From Acidobacteriaceae bacterium (GTDB lineage Bacteria > Acidobacteriota > Terriglobia > Terriglobales > Acidobacteriaceae): 64,000 bases of DNA. The DNA is taken from positions 219,341 through 283,340 of the forward strand of contig DASZBM010000008.1 of NCBI GenBank assembly GCA_035944135.1, read 5' to 3'. The number at the start of each line of letters is the position of its first letter. The stretch's first letter is position 1. The notes beneath the pieces were generated by a model. It ran no database searches, was not told the DNA's origin, and saw only the letters and a list, made by a program, of their open reading frames with translations. Below, piece after piece: positions 43,380 to 50,930 of this stretch. The translations under genes and the position numbers were made by a program.

Positions 43380-45362
43380 ATGGGTAGAATTCACGTTCTT
43401 TCAGACCAGGTGGCGAACCAGATTGCTGCCGGTGAGGTGGTGGAGCGCCCTGCTTCGGTGGTGAAGGAGCTGCTGGAGAACTCGCTGGATGCGGGGGCGA
43501 CGCGGATTCGGCTGGAGGTTGAGGGCGGCGGGCGGAAGCTGATTCGGATTGTCGACAACGGGCATGGAATGGGGCGCGATGATGCGCTGCTGGCGTTTGA
43601 GCGGCATGCGACGTCGAAGCTGCGGTCGAGCGACGATCTGTTGAGTATTGCGACGCTGGGGTTTCGCGGGGAGGCGTTGCCGTCGATTGCGTCGGTGGCG
43701 CGGGTGACGCTGGAGACGCGCGCGCCGGAGGATGCGGTCGGGACGTCGCTGGAGATTGCGGGTGGGAATCTGCTGCGCGTGGACGATGCGGGGCTGCCGG
43801 CGGGAACGACGATCGCGGTAAAGGATTTATTTTTCAATACGCCGGCGCGGCGGAAGTTTCTGCGCAGCGAGCAGACGGAGCTGGGGCATGTGGCGGCGTT
43901 GGTGACGCATTATGCGCTGGCGCATCCGACGAAGCATTTTGAGCTGCATACGTCGACGCAGGCGCTGGTGATGGCGCCGGCGGTGGCGGATGCGGGCGAG
44001 CGGCTGTTTCAGATCTTTGGGCGCGAGACGTTCGAGAGCTTGATTCCGGTGGCGGCGGAGATTGATTTTGCGCGCGCGGGGCTGCCGGAGCCTCCGCCGT
44101 GGAAGCGGGCTGAGGATTGGGAGCCGCCGGAGCCGGGGTTTCTGCGGATGACGGGTTTTGTGTCGAAGCCGGAGCTGCAGAAGCTGAATAGGAATTCGAT
44201 CTATGTGTTTGCGAATGGGAGGTTGATTCGCGACCGGCTGGTGCTGCATGCGCTGACGGAGGCGTACAGGAACATCATTCCGCCGACGTCGTTCCCGGTG
44301 GTGCTGCTGTTTCTGGAGATGCCGCCGCAGGAGATTGACGTGAATGTGCACCCGGCAAAGACGGAGGTGCGGTTCCGGCAGGGTGCGTTTGTGCACGATT
44401 TTGTGAGGGATTCGGTGCGGACAGCGCTGATGCAGGCTCGGCCGGCGGCGAGCTTTTTGCAGGCGCTGAGCGCGGCGCCGACGGCGGGGGAGTCGCTGAT
44501 GGTGGATGTGAGTCCGCTGCCGGGGGTGGAGCAGCCGGTATTTCGGCCGGGCGAGCAGATGGTGTCGCAGAGCGAGGGTGTAGTTGAGCCGGGCGATGTG
44601 GCGAGTTTTGAGTTGAGAGAGAGGGTGGTGGCTCCGTCGCCGGGAAGGCTGGGGTTTGAAGGCGCGGGGATGGCGGTGGGGTATGGGGACGGGAGTGCGA
44701 CCCCACCCACGCGCGATGAAGCTGCGCGTGAATGGGGCACCCAAGGTGTCGGGGGCGAGGAGCAGCGGGGGACGCTGAATTCGCTGGCGTCGTTGCGGCC
44801 GCTGGGCCAGTTGCGGGACTCGTTCATCCTGGCGGTGAATGAGGAGGGTTTGTGGATTATCGACCAGCATGTGGCGCATGAGCGCGTGCTGTTTGAGAAG
44901 ATTTTGCGCGAGCGCGAGGTGGAGAAGGTGCAGCGGCAAAGGCTGCTGATGCCGGTGCTGGTGGATCTGCTGCCGGAGCAGATGGTGACGTTTGCGGAGA
45001 TTGCGGAGGAATTGGAGAGGAACGGGTTTGAGGCGGAGCCGTTCGGGCCGCGGACGCTGGCGATCAAGGCGGCTCCGGTGGGGCTGGAGGGCAGGGAGCT
45101 GGAGCGGATGCTGGAGGAAGTGCTCGGGGTGACGGAGAAGTCGGCGCAGGTGGAGAACGAGGAGTTGCGGCGGACGCGGATTGCGGCGTCGATTGCATGC
45201 CATGCGGCGATCAAGGTGAATATGCCGCTGGAGGGGGCGAAGATCGACTGGCTGCTGGGGGAATTGGCGAAGACGGAGCACCCGACGAGCTGTCCGCATG
45301 GGCGGCCGATTGCGTTGCGGTATTCTTTAAAAGAGATTCAGCGCGCCTTCCAGCGGATTTGA
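43380..45362 (+). CDS. mutL: DNA mismatch repair protein MutL
   Basis: MutL links MutS mismatch recognition to strand incision and excision. The N-terminal GHKL ATPase is complete: DQVANQIAAGEVVERPASVVKELLENSLDAGA, RIVDNGHGM, ATSKLRSSDDL and TLGFRGEALPSIASVA. The transducer domain follows to about residue 345 (NVHPAKTEVRF). A long linker (about 350-470) leads to the C-terminal dimerisation domain, with IIDQHVAHERVLFEKI and ACHAAIKVNMPLEG, ending CPHGRPIALRYSLKEIQRAF. No clear DQHA-x2-E-x4-E endonuclease motif is seen beyond DQHVAHE. A palindromic repeat is inserted in frame in the linker (residues about 441-455). Confidence 0.95.
   Translation: MGRIHVLSDQVANQIAAGEVVERPASVVKELLENSLDAGATRIRLEVEGGGRKLIRIVDNGHGMGRDDALLAFERHATSKLRSSDDLLSIATLGFRGEALPSIASVARVTLETRAPEDAVGTSLEIAGGNLLRVDDAGLPAGTTIAVKDLFFNTPARRKFLRSEQTELGHVAALVTHYALAHPTKHFELHTSTQALVMAPAVADAGERLFQIFGRETFESLIPVAAEIDFARAGLPEPPPWKRAEDWEPPEPGFLRMTGFVSKPELQKLNRNSIYVFANGRLIRDRLVLHALTEAYRNIIPPTSFPVVLLFLEMPPQEIDVNVHPAKTEVRFRQGAFVHDFVRDSVRTALMQARPAASFLQALSAAPTAGESLMVDVSPLPGVEQPVFRPGEQMVSQSEGVVEPGDVASFELRERVVAPSPGRLGFEGAGMAVGYGDGSATPPTRDEAAREWGTQGVGGEEQRGTLNSLASLRPLGQLRDSFILAVNEEGLWIIDQHVAHERVLFEKILREREVEKVQRQRLLMPVLVDLLPEQMVTFAEIAEELERNGFEAEPFGPRTLAIKAAPVGLEGRELERMLEEVLGVTEKSAQVENEELRRTRIAASIACHAAIKVNMPLEGAKIDWLLGELAKTEHPTSCPHGRPIALRYSLKEIQRAFQRI
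44701..44742. repeat. Palindromic repeat (GGGGCACCC family), copy 2, inside mutL
   Basis: Left arm ccccacccacgcgc (44701-44714), 9-nt centre gatgaagct, right arm gcgcgtgaatgggg (44724-44737), then caccc. Twelve of fourteen arm positions pair. It has the design of the copy at 12220 with a different inner arm. Read in frame it gives TPPTRDEAAREWGT in the MutL linker. Confidence 0.6.
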
Positions 45363-45472
45363 CGCCGCGCATCTTATTGCAGGAAAGATTTTGAGGACCT
45401 CCGCCGCGGGCGGAGGTTGATGCTGTCTGGATACCATCTGGGCCTGTTCGAGGCCGTGAGTACGCGGCGCGA

Positions 45473-47647
45473 GTGCCGTTCACGCGGAGGAAGCTCCGCA
45501 GTCTGAGAGAGTTTGTTTTGAGTTCTACACCGCAGTTTGATGTGGCGCAGTTGACTGCCGCGCGAAGTGAACATTGGCACCAGGGTAGCGAAGCACTGTT
45601 GACGATTGAGGCGGCGCGCGAGTGGGTGAGTGAAGCGGGGCTGGTGTTGTTTGCCCCGCGGGGGAATCAATTGCCTGTTCCGGCGCCTTCGCTGGTGGAG
45701 GCGACGCTGGGAAAGAGTGTGAGTGCGCCGACGGCAGCAGACAGCGAGACGGCGCGCGGGCTGGTGGCGCGGATGGTGGCGGAGGGATCGGTGCTGCCGC
45801 TGAATTTGCTGGGCGGGCCGGGCGATTTGCCGGATTTTGTGGTGGCGGCGCAGATGTTTGGGTTTGTGTTCACGTTGCGCGGCGACAAGAACTGGAAGCA
45901 GCCCCCTTCGACGTCTGGCTCGGTGAAGGTGTCACCGCTGGCGCTGAAGGTGTATGAGGCGCTGGCGCAGGGCACGGCGATGACAGCTGCGGAGCTGGTG
46001 ACAGAGCTCGGGCGCGAGGTGACAGAGAATGCGATTGCGCGCGCGCTGAGCGAGTTGTGGGGGCAGATGCGGGTGATTCCGCTGCTGCAGCAGGACGGGG
46101 CCGGCACGATGTGGGAGCTGACCTCGCGGCGTTTTACGAAGCAGATGAAGGCGGGGGCGAATGCGGGGCAGCCGACCGCTTTGTCAGCTCTGATTTCTTC
46201 GTACCTGGCGCAGGTTTTTGCAGCAACGGAAGAGGAGATTGAGATCTTTCTGTCGCCGCTGGCGGCGCGATCGCGCGTGCGCGATGTGCTGCATGGGCTG
46301 ACGGCGGCGAGACAGCTTGAGCCGGTGGTGCTCGAGGGCAAGACGCTGGTGTACATTCCGGGGGCGCTGCCGGAGTTTCCGCAGATTGCGGTTGAAGCCG
46401 TGGCGGCGGAGGGTGAGGCGGAAGCTGCTCCGGAGCCGGTTGAAGAAGAGCGGATTCGGAGATTTGACCGTCCTCGCGCGCCGCGCGAACAGCGTGGTGA
46501 GCGGCCAGTGCGCAGAGAAGGTGGCGAGCGTGGTGGGCGGCCGGTTCGCAGGGAAGGCGGACCGCGCGGTGATCGTCCAGTTCGCAGAGAAGGTGACCCG
46601 CGTCGCGGGCCGGCGAAGCCATTCGGGGAGCGCAGGCCTGCACGCAGCGCCGAGGGCAAGAGTTTCGGCGAGCGGGAGCGGCGTCCGTTCCAGCGGGATC
46701 GGGCGGAGTCAGGCGGAGATCGCGCGAAGAAGAGCTTCTCGCGTCCGTGGGATGAGGATCGCAAGCCTCGTCCGCGGCGAGATGAAGGTGAGAGGAAGGA
46801 AGGCGAGCGGCCTGCCAGAGAATCCGGCGAGAGAGCTGGAGGAGAGTTCCGCGCGAAGCCGGCGTTCGGCAGGAAGCCACAGTTTGGTAAGGGGCCGAAG
46901 AGAGACTTCGGTGCGGCTCGTCCGCGGAGCGCTGAATCGGATCGCGGCGGGAGCGGAGAACGGCCATTCCGCCCGCGGCGTGAGGCTGGTGGCGAGGCGA
47001 GGCCATTCCGTGCGCGTAGCGAAGGCAGCGGAGGAGAGCGTCCGTTTCGTCCGCGGCGTGAAGGCAGTGGAGGCGAGCGTCCATTCCGTCCGCGGCGTGA
47101 AGGTGGTAGCGAGGCGCGGCCATTCCGTGCGCGCAGCGAAGGCAGTGGCGGAGAGCGGCCGTATCGTCCGCGGCCCGAAGGTGGGCGTGGGGAGAGGCCG
47201 TTTCGTCCGCGTAGTGAAGGTGCAGGCGGCGCGCGGCCATTCCGTGCACGGCCTGAGGGTGGAGGCGAGCGGAGTAGTGCAGGGCCTGCGAAGCCGTATC
47301 GCAGAAGAGAGGAAGGCGAGGGCGGCAAGCGCCCGTTCCGTTCGACAGAGGGCCGAGAGCGTTCGCGTCCGGCTGGTGAGCGGAGATTCGGCGGTGGCCC
47401 GGGAGGCAAACCGAAGTTTGGAGGCAAGCCGGGCTTTGGCGGTAAACCAAAGTTTGGAGCGAAGTCGGGATTTGCGGGCAAACCGAAATTTGGTGCGAAG
47501 CGTGGACCTGCGAAGCCGGGTGGCGGCCAGGGGAAATTTGGAGGCGAGTCGAAGCCGTCGCGAGCGAGAGATGTGAAGGCCAAGGATATGAGGGCCAGAG
47601 GTAAGGGTGAGGGAACGCGCGGGCCGCGGAAAGAGACCGAGGAGTAG
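45473..47647 (+). CDS. Winged-helix-like protein with long Arg-rich repeat tail
   Basis: Up to 724 residues with two parts. Residues 15-310 are folded and look like tandem winged-helix modules: DVAQLTAARSEHWHQG, then LTIEAAREWVSEAGLVLFAPRG, SPLALKVYEALAQGTAMTAAELVTELG, and EIEIFLSPLAARSRVRDVLHGLTAARQLEPV. Residues 325-720 are low complexity, extremely basic, with units such as GERPFRPRREG repeated about nine times and then FGGKP repeats. The tail resembles disordered RNA-binding tails. I recognise no named family. Start is uncertain: GTG 45473 or TTG 45518 (MSSTPQFDVAQL), the latter having GAGAG upstream. It sits between mutL and cmk, 10 bp before the latter. Confidence 0.65.
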   Translation: MPFTRRKLRSLREFVLSSTPQFDVAQLTAARSEHWHQGSEALLTIEAAREWVSEAGLVLFAPRGNQLPVPAPSLVEATLGKSVSAPTAADSETARGLVARMVAEGSVLPLNLLGGPGDLPDFVVAAQMFGFVFTLRGDKNWKQPPSTSGSVKVSPLALKVYEALAQGTAMTAAELVTELGREVTENAIARALSELWGQMRVIPLLQQDGAGTMWELTSRRFTKQMKAGANAGQPTALSALISSYLAQVFAATEEEIEIFLSPLAARSRVRDVLHGLTAARQLEPVVLEGKTLVYIPGALPEFPQIAVEAVAAEGEAEAAPEPVEEERIRRFDRPRAPREQRGERPVRREGGERGGRPVRREGGPRGDRPVRREGDPRRGPAKPFGERRPARSAEGKSFGERERRPFQRDRAESGGDRAKKSFSRPWDEDRKPRPRRDEGERKEGERPARESGERAGGEFRAKPAFGRKPQFGKGPKRDFGAARPRSAESDRGGSGERPFRPRREAGGEARPFRARSEGSGGERPFRPRREGSGGERPFRPRREGGSEARPFRARSEGSGGERPYRPRPEGGRGERPFRPRSEGAGGARPFRARPEGGGERSSAGPAKPYRRREEGEGGKRPFRSTEGRERSRPAGERRFGGGPGGKPKFGGKPGFGGKPKFGAKSGFAGKPKFGAKRGPAKPGGGQGKFGGESKPSRARDVKAKDMRARGKGEGTRGPRKETEE
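46955..47275 (+). repeat. Degenerate repeats encoding ERPFRPRREG units
   Basis: About nine tandem units of roughly 36-42 bp, each near gagcgtccgtttcgtccgcg plus a variable piece, encode Arg/Pro/Phe/Gly-rich units in the tail of the protein at 45473. Units alternate between PFRPRRE and PFRARSE forms, which points to repeated unequal exchange. Confidence 0.7.
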
Positions 47648-47656
47648 CTGCAACGC

Positions 47657-48403
47657 ATGAGTGAGACAGCAGCGAACGACAGGGTGGGGCGAGAGCCGGC
47701 GAGACGGGAGCGGCCGGTGATTGCCATTGACGGGCCGGCGGGAGCTGGAAAGAGCACGCTCGCGGCGCATCTGGCGCGGAAGTTTGGTTTTCTGAACCTG
47801 GAGACCGGGGCAATGTATCGCGCACTGGCTCTGAAGGCCATCGAGAATGACCTCGCCTTTGAGGATGAGCCGGCGCTGATGGACCTGGCCGAGTACACGC
47901 GAATTGCGCTGGAGCCGCAGGCTGAGGGAAATCGCGTGATCCTGGATGGCGTGGATGTCTCGCGGCGGGTGCGGGATGCGGATGTGACGGAGGCGGCTTC
48001 CAAGGTGTCGGTTCATCCGGGCCTGCGGGCGTGGATGGTTGGACAACAGCGGAAGCTGGGCGAGCTCGGCGGCGTGGTGATGGAAGGCCGGGACATTGGG
48101 ACGGCGGTTTTTCCGGACGCCGAGGTGAAGATTTTTCTGGATGCGGCGCCTGAGGTGCGTGGGAGCCGGCGTTACCGGCAGCGCGTCCCGGAGCAGGCGA
48201 AGGTTACTGAAGAGTCAGTGTTGAAAGAGCTGCGGGAGCGGGATGCGCGGGACCGAAATCGGGCGGAATCGCCGCTGCGGCCAGCGGAGGACGCGGTGAT
48301 TCTGGACTCAACGGCGATGACGCTGGAGGAGGTGCTGGCGGCTGCTGAGGAGATCGTCCGGAGCCATGTGGAGGCGGGTAAATTGCAGGCTAAGTTGCAC
48401 TAA
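47657..48403 (+). CDS. cmk: Cytidylate kinase
   Basis: Phosphorylates CMP and dCMP with ATP. P-loop IAIDGPAGAGKSTLAAHLARKFGFLNLETGAMYRALALKA at residues 22-62 is diagnostic. The NMP-binding and lid regions follow: LDGVDVSRRVRDADVTEAASKVSVHPGLRAWMVGQQR, VVMEGRDIGTAVFPDAEVKIFLDA and the lid RRYRQ. It ends RDARDRNRAESPLRPAEDAVILDSTAMTLEEV, all standard Cmk blocks. 248 residues with a short N-terminal extension. It starts 10 bp after the Arg-rich gene, so the two are probably co-transcribed. Confidence 0.95.
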   Translation: MSETAANDRVGREPARRERPVIAIDGPAGAGKSTLAAHLARKFGFLNLETGAMYRALALKAIENDLAFEDEPALMDLAEYTRIALEPQAEGNRVILDGVDVSRRVRDADVTEAASKVSVHPGLRAWMVGQQRKLGELGGVVMEGRDIGTAVFPDAEVKIFLDAAPEVRGSRRYRQRVPEQAKVTEESVLKELRERDARDRNRAESPLRPAEDAVILDSTAMTLEEVLAAAEEIVRSHVEAGKLQAKLH

Positions 48404-48567
48404 ACACAGTGCAATCAGCCTATGAATGAATTTTTTGGTGGAAATTTAGGCCGCCGTGCTACCATTCCCACATCGTTTGAAACAGATTGGTTTTCCGCAG
48501 GTTTCAACCGGCCGAAGCCCCGATTTGGATTCAGCGTCAAAGTCACAACACGAAGGATTTACGAGAC
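48404..48567 (+). promoter_or_regulatory. Promoter and 5' leader of cspA
   Basis: A 164-bp gap before the cspA ATG, AT-rich at 48408-48450. TTGGTG at 48435 and TACCAT at 48460 could be -35 and -10 boxes (19-bp spacing, so weak). That would leave a leader near 100 nt, in line with the long leaders of many cold-shock genes. No further element identified. Confidence 0.35.
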
Positions 48568-48768
48568 ATGGAACAGGGAACGGTGAAGTGGTTCAACGAC
48601 GCCAAGGGTTTTGGCTTCATCAGTAGGCAGAACGGCGAGGACGTCTTCGTACATTACTCAGCAATCAATACGAACGGTTTCAAGAGCCTTCAAGAAGGTC
48701 AGGCCGTTCAGTTCAATGTTGTGAAGGGGCCCAAGGGCTGGCAGGCGTCTGACGTTCAGCCGCTGTAG
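48568..48768 (+). CDS. cspA: Cold-shock domain protein
   Basis: A 66-residue single cold-shock domain that binds single-stranded RNA and DNA. It opens [19 protein letters not shown] with RNP1 (KGFGFI), then [10 protein letters not shown] with RNP2 (VFVHY), and ends [24 protein letters not shown]. The ATG at 48568 is right because the domain begins there; the upstream open frame is leader. Whether it is cold-induced cannot be seen, although the long leader is suggestive. cspA is used as a generic name. A hairpin follows at 48839. Confidence 0.95.
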   Translation: MEQGTVKWFNDAKGFGFISRQNGEDVFVHYSAINTNGFKSLQEGQAVQFNVVKGPKGWQASDVQPL

Positions 48769-48838
48769 TCATCGATCAGTCGGCACCCCCACAGATTCAA
48801 CTTTTTTGAGGCTTGTAGGGACGCTACGAGATGTGAGA

Positions 48839-48860
48839 AGGGACAGCGAAGGCTGTCCCT
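48839..48860. terminator. Hairpin between cspA and the LolA-like gene
   Basis: A 9-bp perfect stem (agggacagc, 48839-48847, with gctgtccct, 48852-48860) and a gaag loop. It is followed by gtctccgtta rather than a real T-run, so termination strength is uncertain. The two flanking genes converge on it. Confidence 0.6.
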
Positions 48861-48893
48861 GTCTCCGTTAATGAGCTGTTGCGGGTGATGAGG

Positions 48894-49826
48894 TTACTGC
48901 TGCAGCTGCGGAGCGGTGGGTTGAGTGGTGACCGGGGCGTTTGAGTCGTCGAGTACTTTGGTTCCGGGCAGGATGGTGATCGAGGTCTTCAGCTTGCGGT
49001 AATCGGAGAAGGTGTCACGGGCGTTGCCGTTGAAACCTTTCAGGAGCAGGAAGCGACCATCGACGTGTGCGGTGAATTGCTGGGGGAACCAGATTTCGCC
49101 GTTGACGGGCGCTTCGGTGAAGTCGAACGAACTGCCTTTCTTAATATTGACGAGCAGACCACCGCCTATGTGGAAGTTCTCCTGCAGGGTTCCGTTGAGG
49201 CGAAGGATTGCGTTGTCACGCTCATCGACCCAGAGCGTGCCGGTGAGTTCGCGCATGATCTCTTCGCTGAGGTCTTTGGCGGGCGCGTGCGGATTGCCTA
49301 CGTAATCGAAGACGAGAGTGGGACGGCCGTTGAGTACTTCGCGACGAGGATTGCTGAACGTTGCGAGCCTCAGAAGGGCGCTGGCGCTGAGGCGAACTTC
49401 GTCTCTTGCAGGTTTGTTCTGCTGGGATTTCAGTTTGGCGACCTGCTTATCGACGCGTTCCTGTTCCTTTTGCGCTTCCTGGGCGGAGAGCGGCTTTCCG
49501 TCGTGCGAGAGGTGCTGGAGGACTTCGGTGTTGGCGACGTAGAAGGCTTGGTACTCGTCGGTGTGAGTTTTCTTGCTGCCGTTGGAGGAGAACTCGTCGG
49601 CGACCTGGCTCATGGTGCAGACGTAGGTTTTGCGGAGGCTTTCGAGGGCGTCGTAGCGGGCGCGAACGCGGGCAAGCAGCGTCTGGATGTCGGGCAGAGG
49701 AGCGGGTGGGTCGGCAGCGGCGGAGTCGGTCGCGGTGCTGACAGCTGCCGTTGGAGTAGAAGTCTGCGGGGCCGCGACGAGGCAGGGCAAAAGGAAAAAA
49801 ATTCCTGCGAGGACCCGACGGTGCAT
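48894..49826 (-). CDS. Exported LolA-like / outer-membrane lipoprotein-sorting-type protein
   Basis: A 310-residue protein with signal peptide (MHRRVLAGIFFLLPCLVAA). The mature part begins with a low-complexity Thr/Ala stretch, then DIQTLLARVRARYDALESLRKTYVCTM. A long charged helix follows (about 95-140, AQEAQKEQERVDKQVAKLKSQ), then a beta-rich half: RPTLVFDYVGNPHAP, GTLWVDERDNAILRLNGTLQENFHIGGGLLVNIKKGSSFDF and GEIWFPQQFTAHVDGRFLLLKGFNG. The pattern of a half-barrel with WVDERD...RL resembles lipoprotein-sorting (LolA/LolB-like) proteins. The precise role is unknown. Confidence 0.65.
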   Translation of the reverse strand: MHRRVLAGIFFLLPCLVAAPQTSTPTAAVSTATDSAAADPPAPLPDIQTLLARVRARYDALESLRKTYVCTMSQVADEFSSNGSKKTHTDEYQAFYVANTEVLQHLSHDGKPLSAQEAQKEQERVDKQVAKLKSQQNKPARDEVRLSASALLRLATFSNPRREVLNGRPTLVFDYVGNPHAPAKDLSEEIMRELTGTLWVDERDNAILRLNGTLQENFHIGGGLLVNIKKGSSFDFTEAPVNGEIWFPQQFTAHVDGRFLLLKGFNGNARDTFSDYRKLKTSITILPGTKVLDDSNAPVTTQPTAPQLQQ

Positions 49827-49852
49827 GGCCTCACTATACAGAGCGGAGGGAT

Positions 49853-50086
49853 TTACGAGGAGGGTGGATCATCGCTGGAACCGGGGTTGCGGCGGTCGCG
49901 CCAGCGGCGGCGCAGCCAGTGAACTCCGCCGAAGCCGAGCCCGCCGGCGAGCGTTGCAATCAGCGCGACGACGACTGCGATGGCAATGGCTATGACGATC
50001 AGGAGAGAAGTACCGGCGAGCAGAACGGATGCCGCAGTTTGCAGGATCGCGTGGATCACAGCGACGATTGCTTTGAGAAGAATCAC
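49853..50086 (-). CDS. Small hydrophobic membrane protein
   Basis: A 77-residue protein whose first 50 residues are strongly hydrophobic and could make one or two membrane helices (LLIVIAIAIAVVVALIATLAGGLGFG), followed by a basic cytoplasmic-looking tail (LRRRWRDRRNP). No family recognised. It lies 26 bp upstream of the LolA-like gene on the same strand. Coding status is moderately supported by codon bias and the membrane layout. Confidence 0.5.
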   Translation of the reverse strand: MILLKAIVAVIHAILQTAASVLLAGTSLLIVIAIAIAVVVALIATLAGGLGFGGVHWLRRRWRDRRNPGSSDDPPSS

Positions 50087-50153
50087 CTGGGCTGATAGGA
50101 CGCGAATCTGGGGGTGTGCGCCGTGACCAGGTTTTGTGCAGATTTCATTTCAG

Positions 50154-50678
50154 CTATAGAGAAGCTTCGGCTGTATCGCGCAGAGAGGTCACGGCGAATC
50201 CGATTGCGGCAAGCCAGCTGGCGACGGCGGAGAGAGCGTCGGCCGATGTGCGCGATGTGTGGATCAGTTCGGCGGAGATTTGAGTCGGGAAGCGAAGGCC
50301 GAAGCACAACTGCGGGCGATAGGTGCAGGAGGCAAGATCGGCGATGCTGAGTGCGGTGGTTGGTGTGCCCAGGATGGTGCGGGGAGGCGCCATGCGGTCG
50401 AGCATCGAGAAGATTTCGAGCTTGGACTCGAGCTCGTCGGGAACGAAGTCGATGGCGAGGTCGGCGTCGCGAACGGCTTCTTCAACGGTGGAGGCGAGAT
50501 GAAGCGCGCCTGCAGGTGTTTCTGAAGCGATGGCGTGGTGGGCGCTGCGCAGGCGGGAAGGCATGACGTCCTCGAGGATGACGTCGAAGCCGGCGCGAAC
50601 GGAGCGAAGGGCGAAGTCGCGGCCTGCCGCTCCTGCACCGATGACCGCAATGCGGCGCAGCGGGCAGGAGGTATGCAT
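50154..50678 (-). CDS. 3-hydroxyacyl-CoA dehydrogenase NAD-binding domain protein
   Basis: A 174-residue stand-alone Rossmann domain of the 3-hydroxyacyl-CoA dehydrogenase N-terminal type: RRIAVIGAGAAGRDFALRSVRAGFDVILEDV (GxGxxG plus acidic end of strand 2), STVEEAVRDADLAIDFVPDELESKLEIFSMLDRMAPPRTILGTPTTALSIADLA. The usual C-terminal dimerisation domain is missing and the typical catalytic His is replaced in the CFGLRFP region. It may be a short NAD-binding protein of altered function. ATG at 50678 chosen; the longer frame overlaps the next gene. Confidence 0.7.
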   Translation of the reverse strand: MHTSCPLRRIAVIGAGAAGRDFALRSVRAGFDVILEDVMPSRLRSAHHAIASETPAGALHLASTVEEAVRDADLAIDFVPDELESKLEIFSMLDRMAPPRTILGTPTTALSIADLASCTYRPQLCFGLRFPTQISAELIHTSRTSADALSAVASWLAAIGFAVTSLRDTAEASL

Positions 50679-50688
50679 CGGTGCGGGC

Positions 50689-50871
50689 TTACTTTGAGGT
50701 GAGTGCGGCGAGGACAGACTCGTAGCTGGGTTCGGATTGGCGGATGTGGTCGGCGACGCGGGCCTTCTCTTCGTCAGACAGTACGGGCAGCACGGAGAGG
50801 ATGCGGCGCAGGGTGACGGAGATGTCGTCAACGTAGTTCATGGTGCGGATGGCTTCACCGGAAAGAGGCAC
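50689..50871 (-). CDS. Small acidic helical protein
   Basis: A 60-residue protein: MNYVDDISVTLRRILSVLPVLSDEEKARVADHIRQSEPSYESVLAALTSK after a short N-terminal piece. The GTG at 50871 is preceded by AGGAG at good spacing, which favours it over the internal ATG at 50841. No family recognised; probably two or three helices. It is 10 bp upstream of the dehydrogenase-domain gene and 59 bp downstream of malQ, so it may be part of the malQ transcript. Confidence 0.55.
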   Translation of the reverse strand: MPLSGEAIRTMNYVDDISVTLRRILSVLPVLSDEEKARVADHIRQSEPSYESVLAALTSK

Positions 50872-50930
50872 TGCAGAATCTCCTGTGTGGTCTGGTGTTA
50901 GTTTACGCGGTTGCGCTGTGAAGTTGTCGG

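Noticed and set aside
46955..47275. Possible CRISPR-like array from regular repeats
   Set aside because: Repeats are in-frame coding units of an Arg-rich protein, without unique spacers or cas genes.
45667..48003. 778-codon minus-strand frame opposite the Arg-rich gene and cmk
   Set aside because: Ser/Arg/Pro-rich shadow of repeats on the plus strand; cmk on the other strand is unambiguous.
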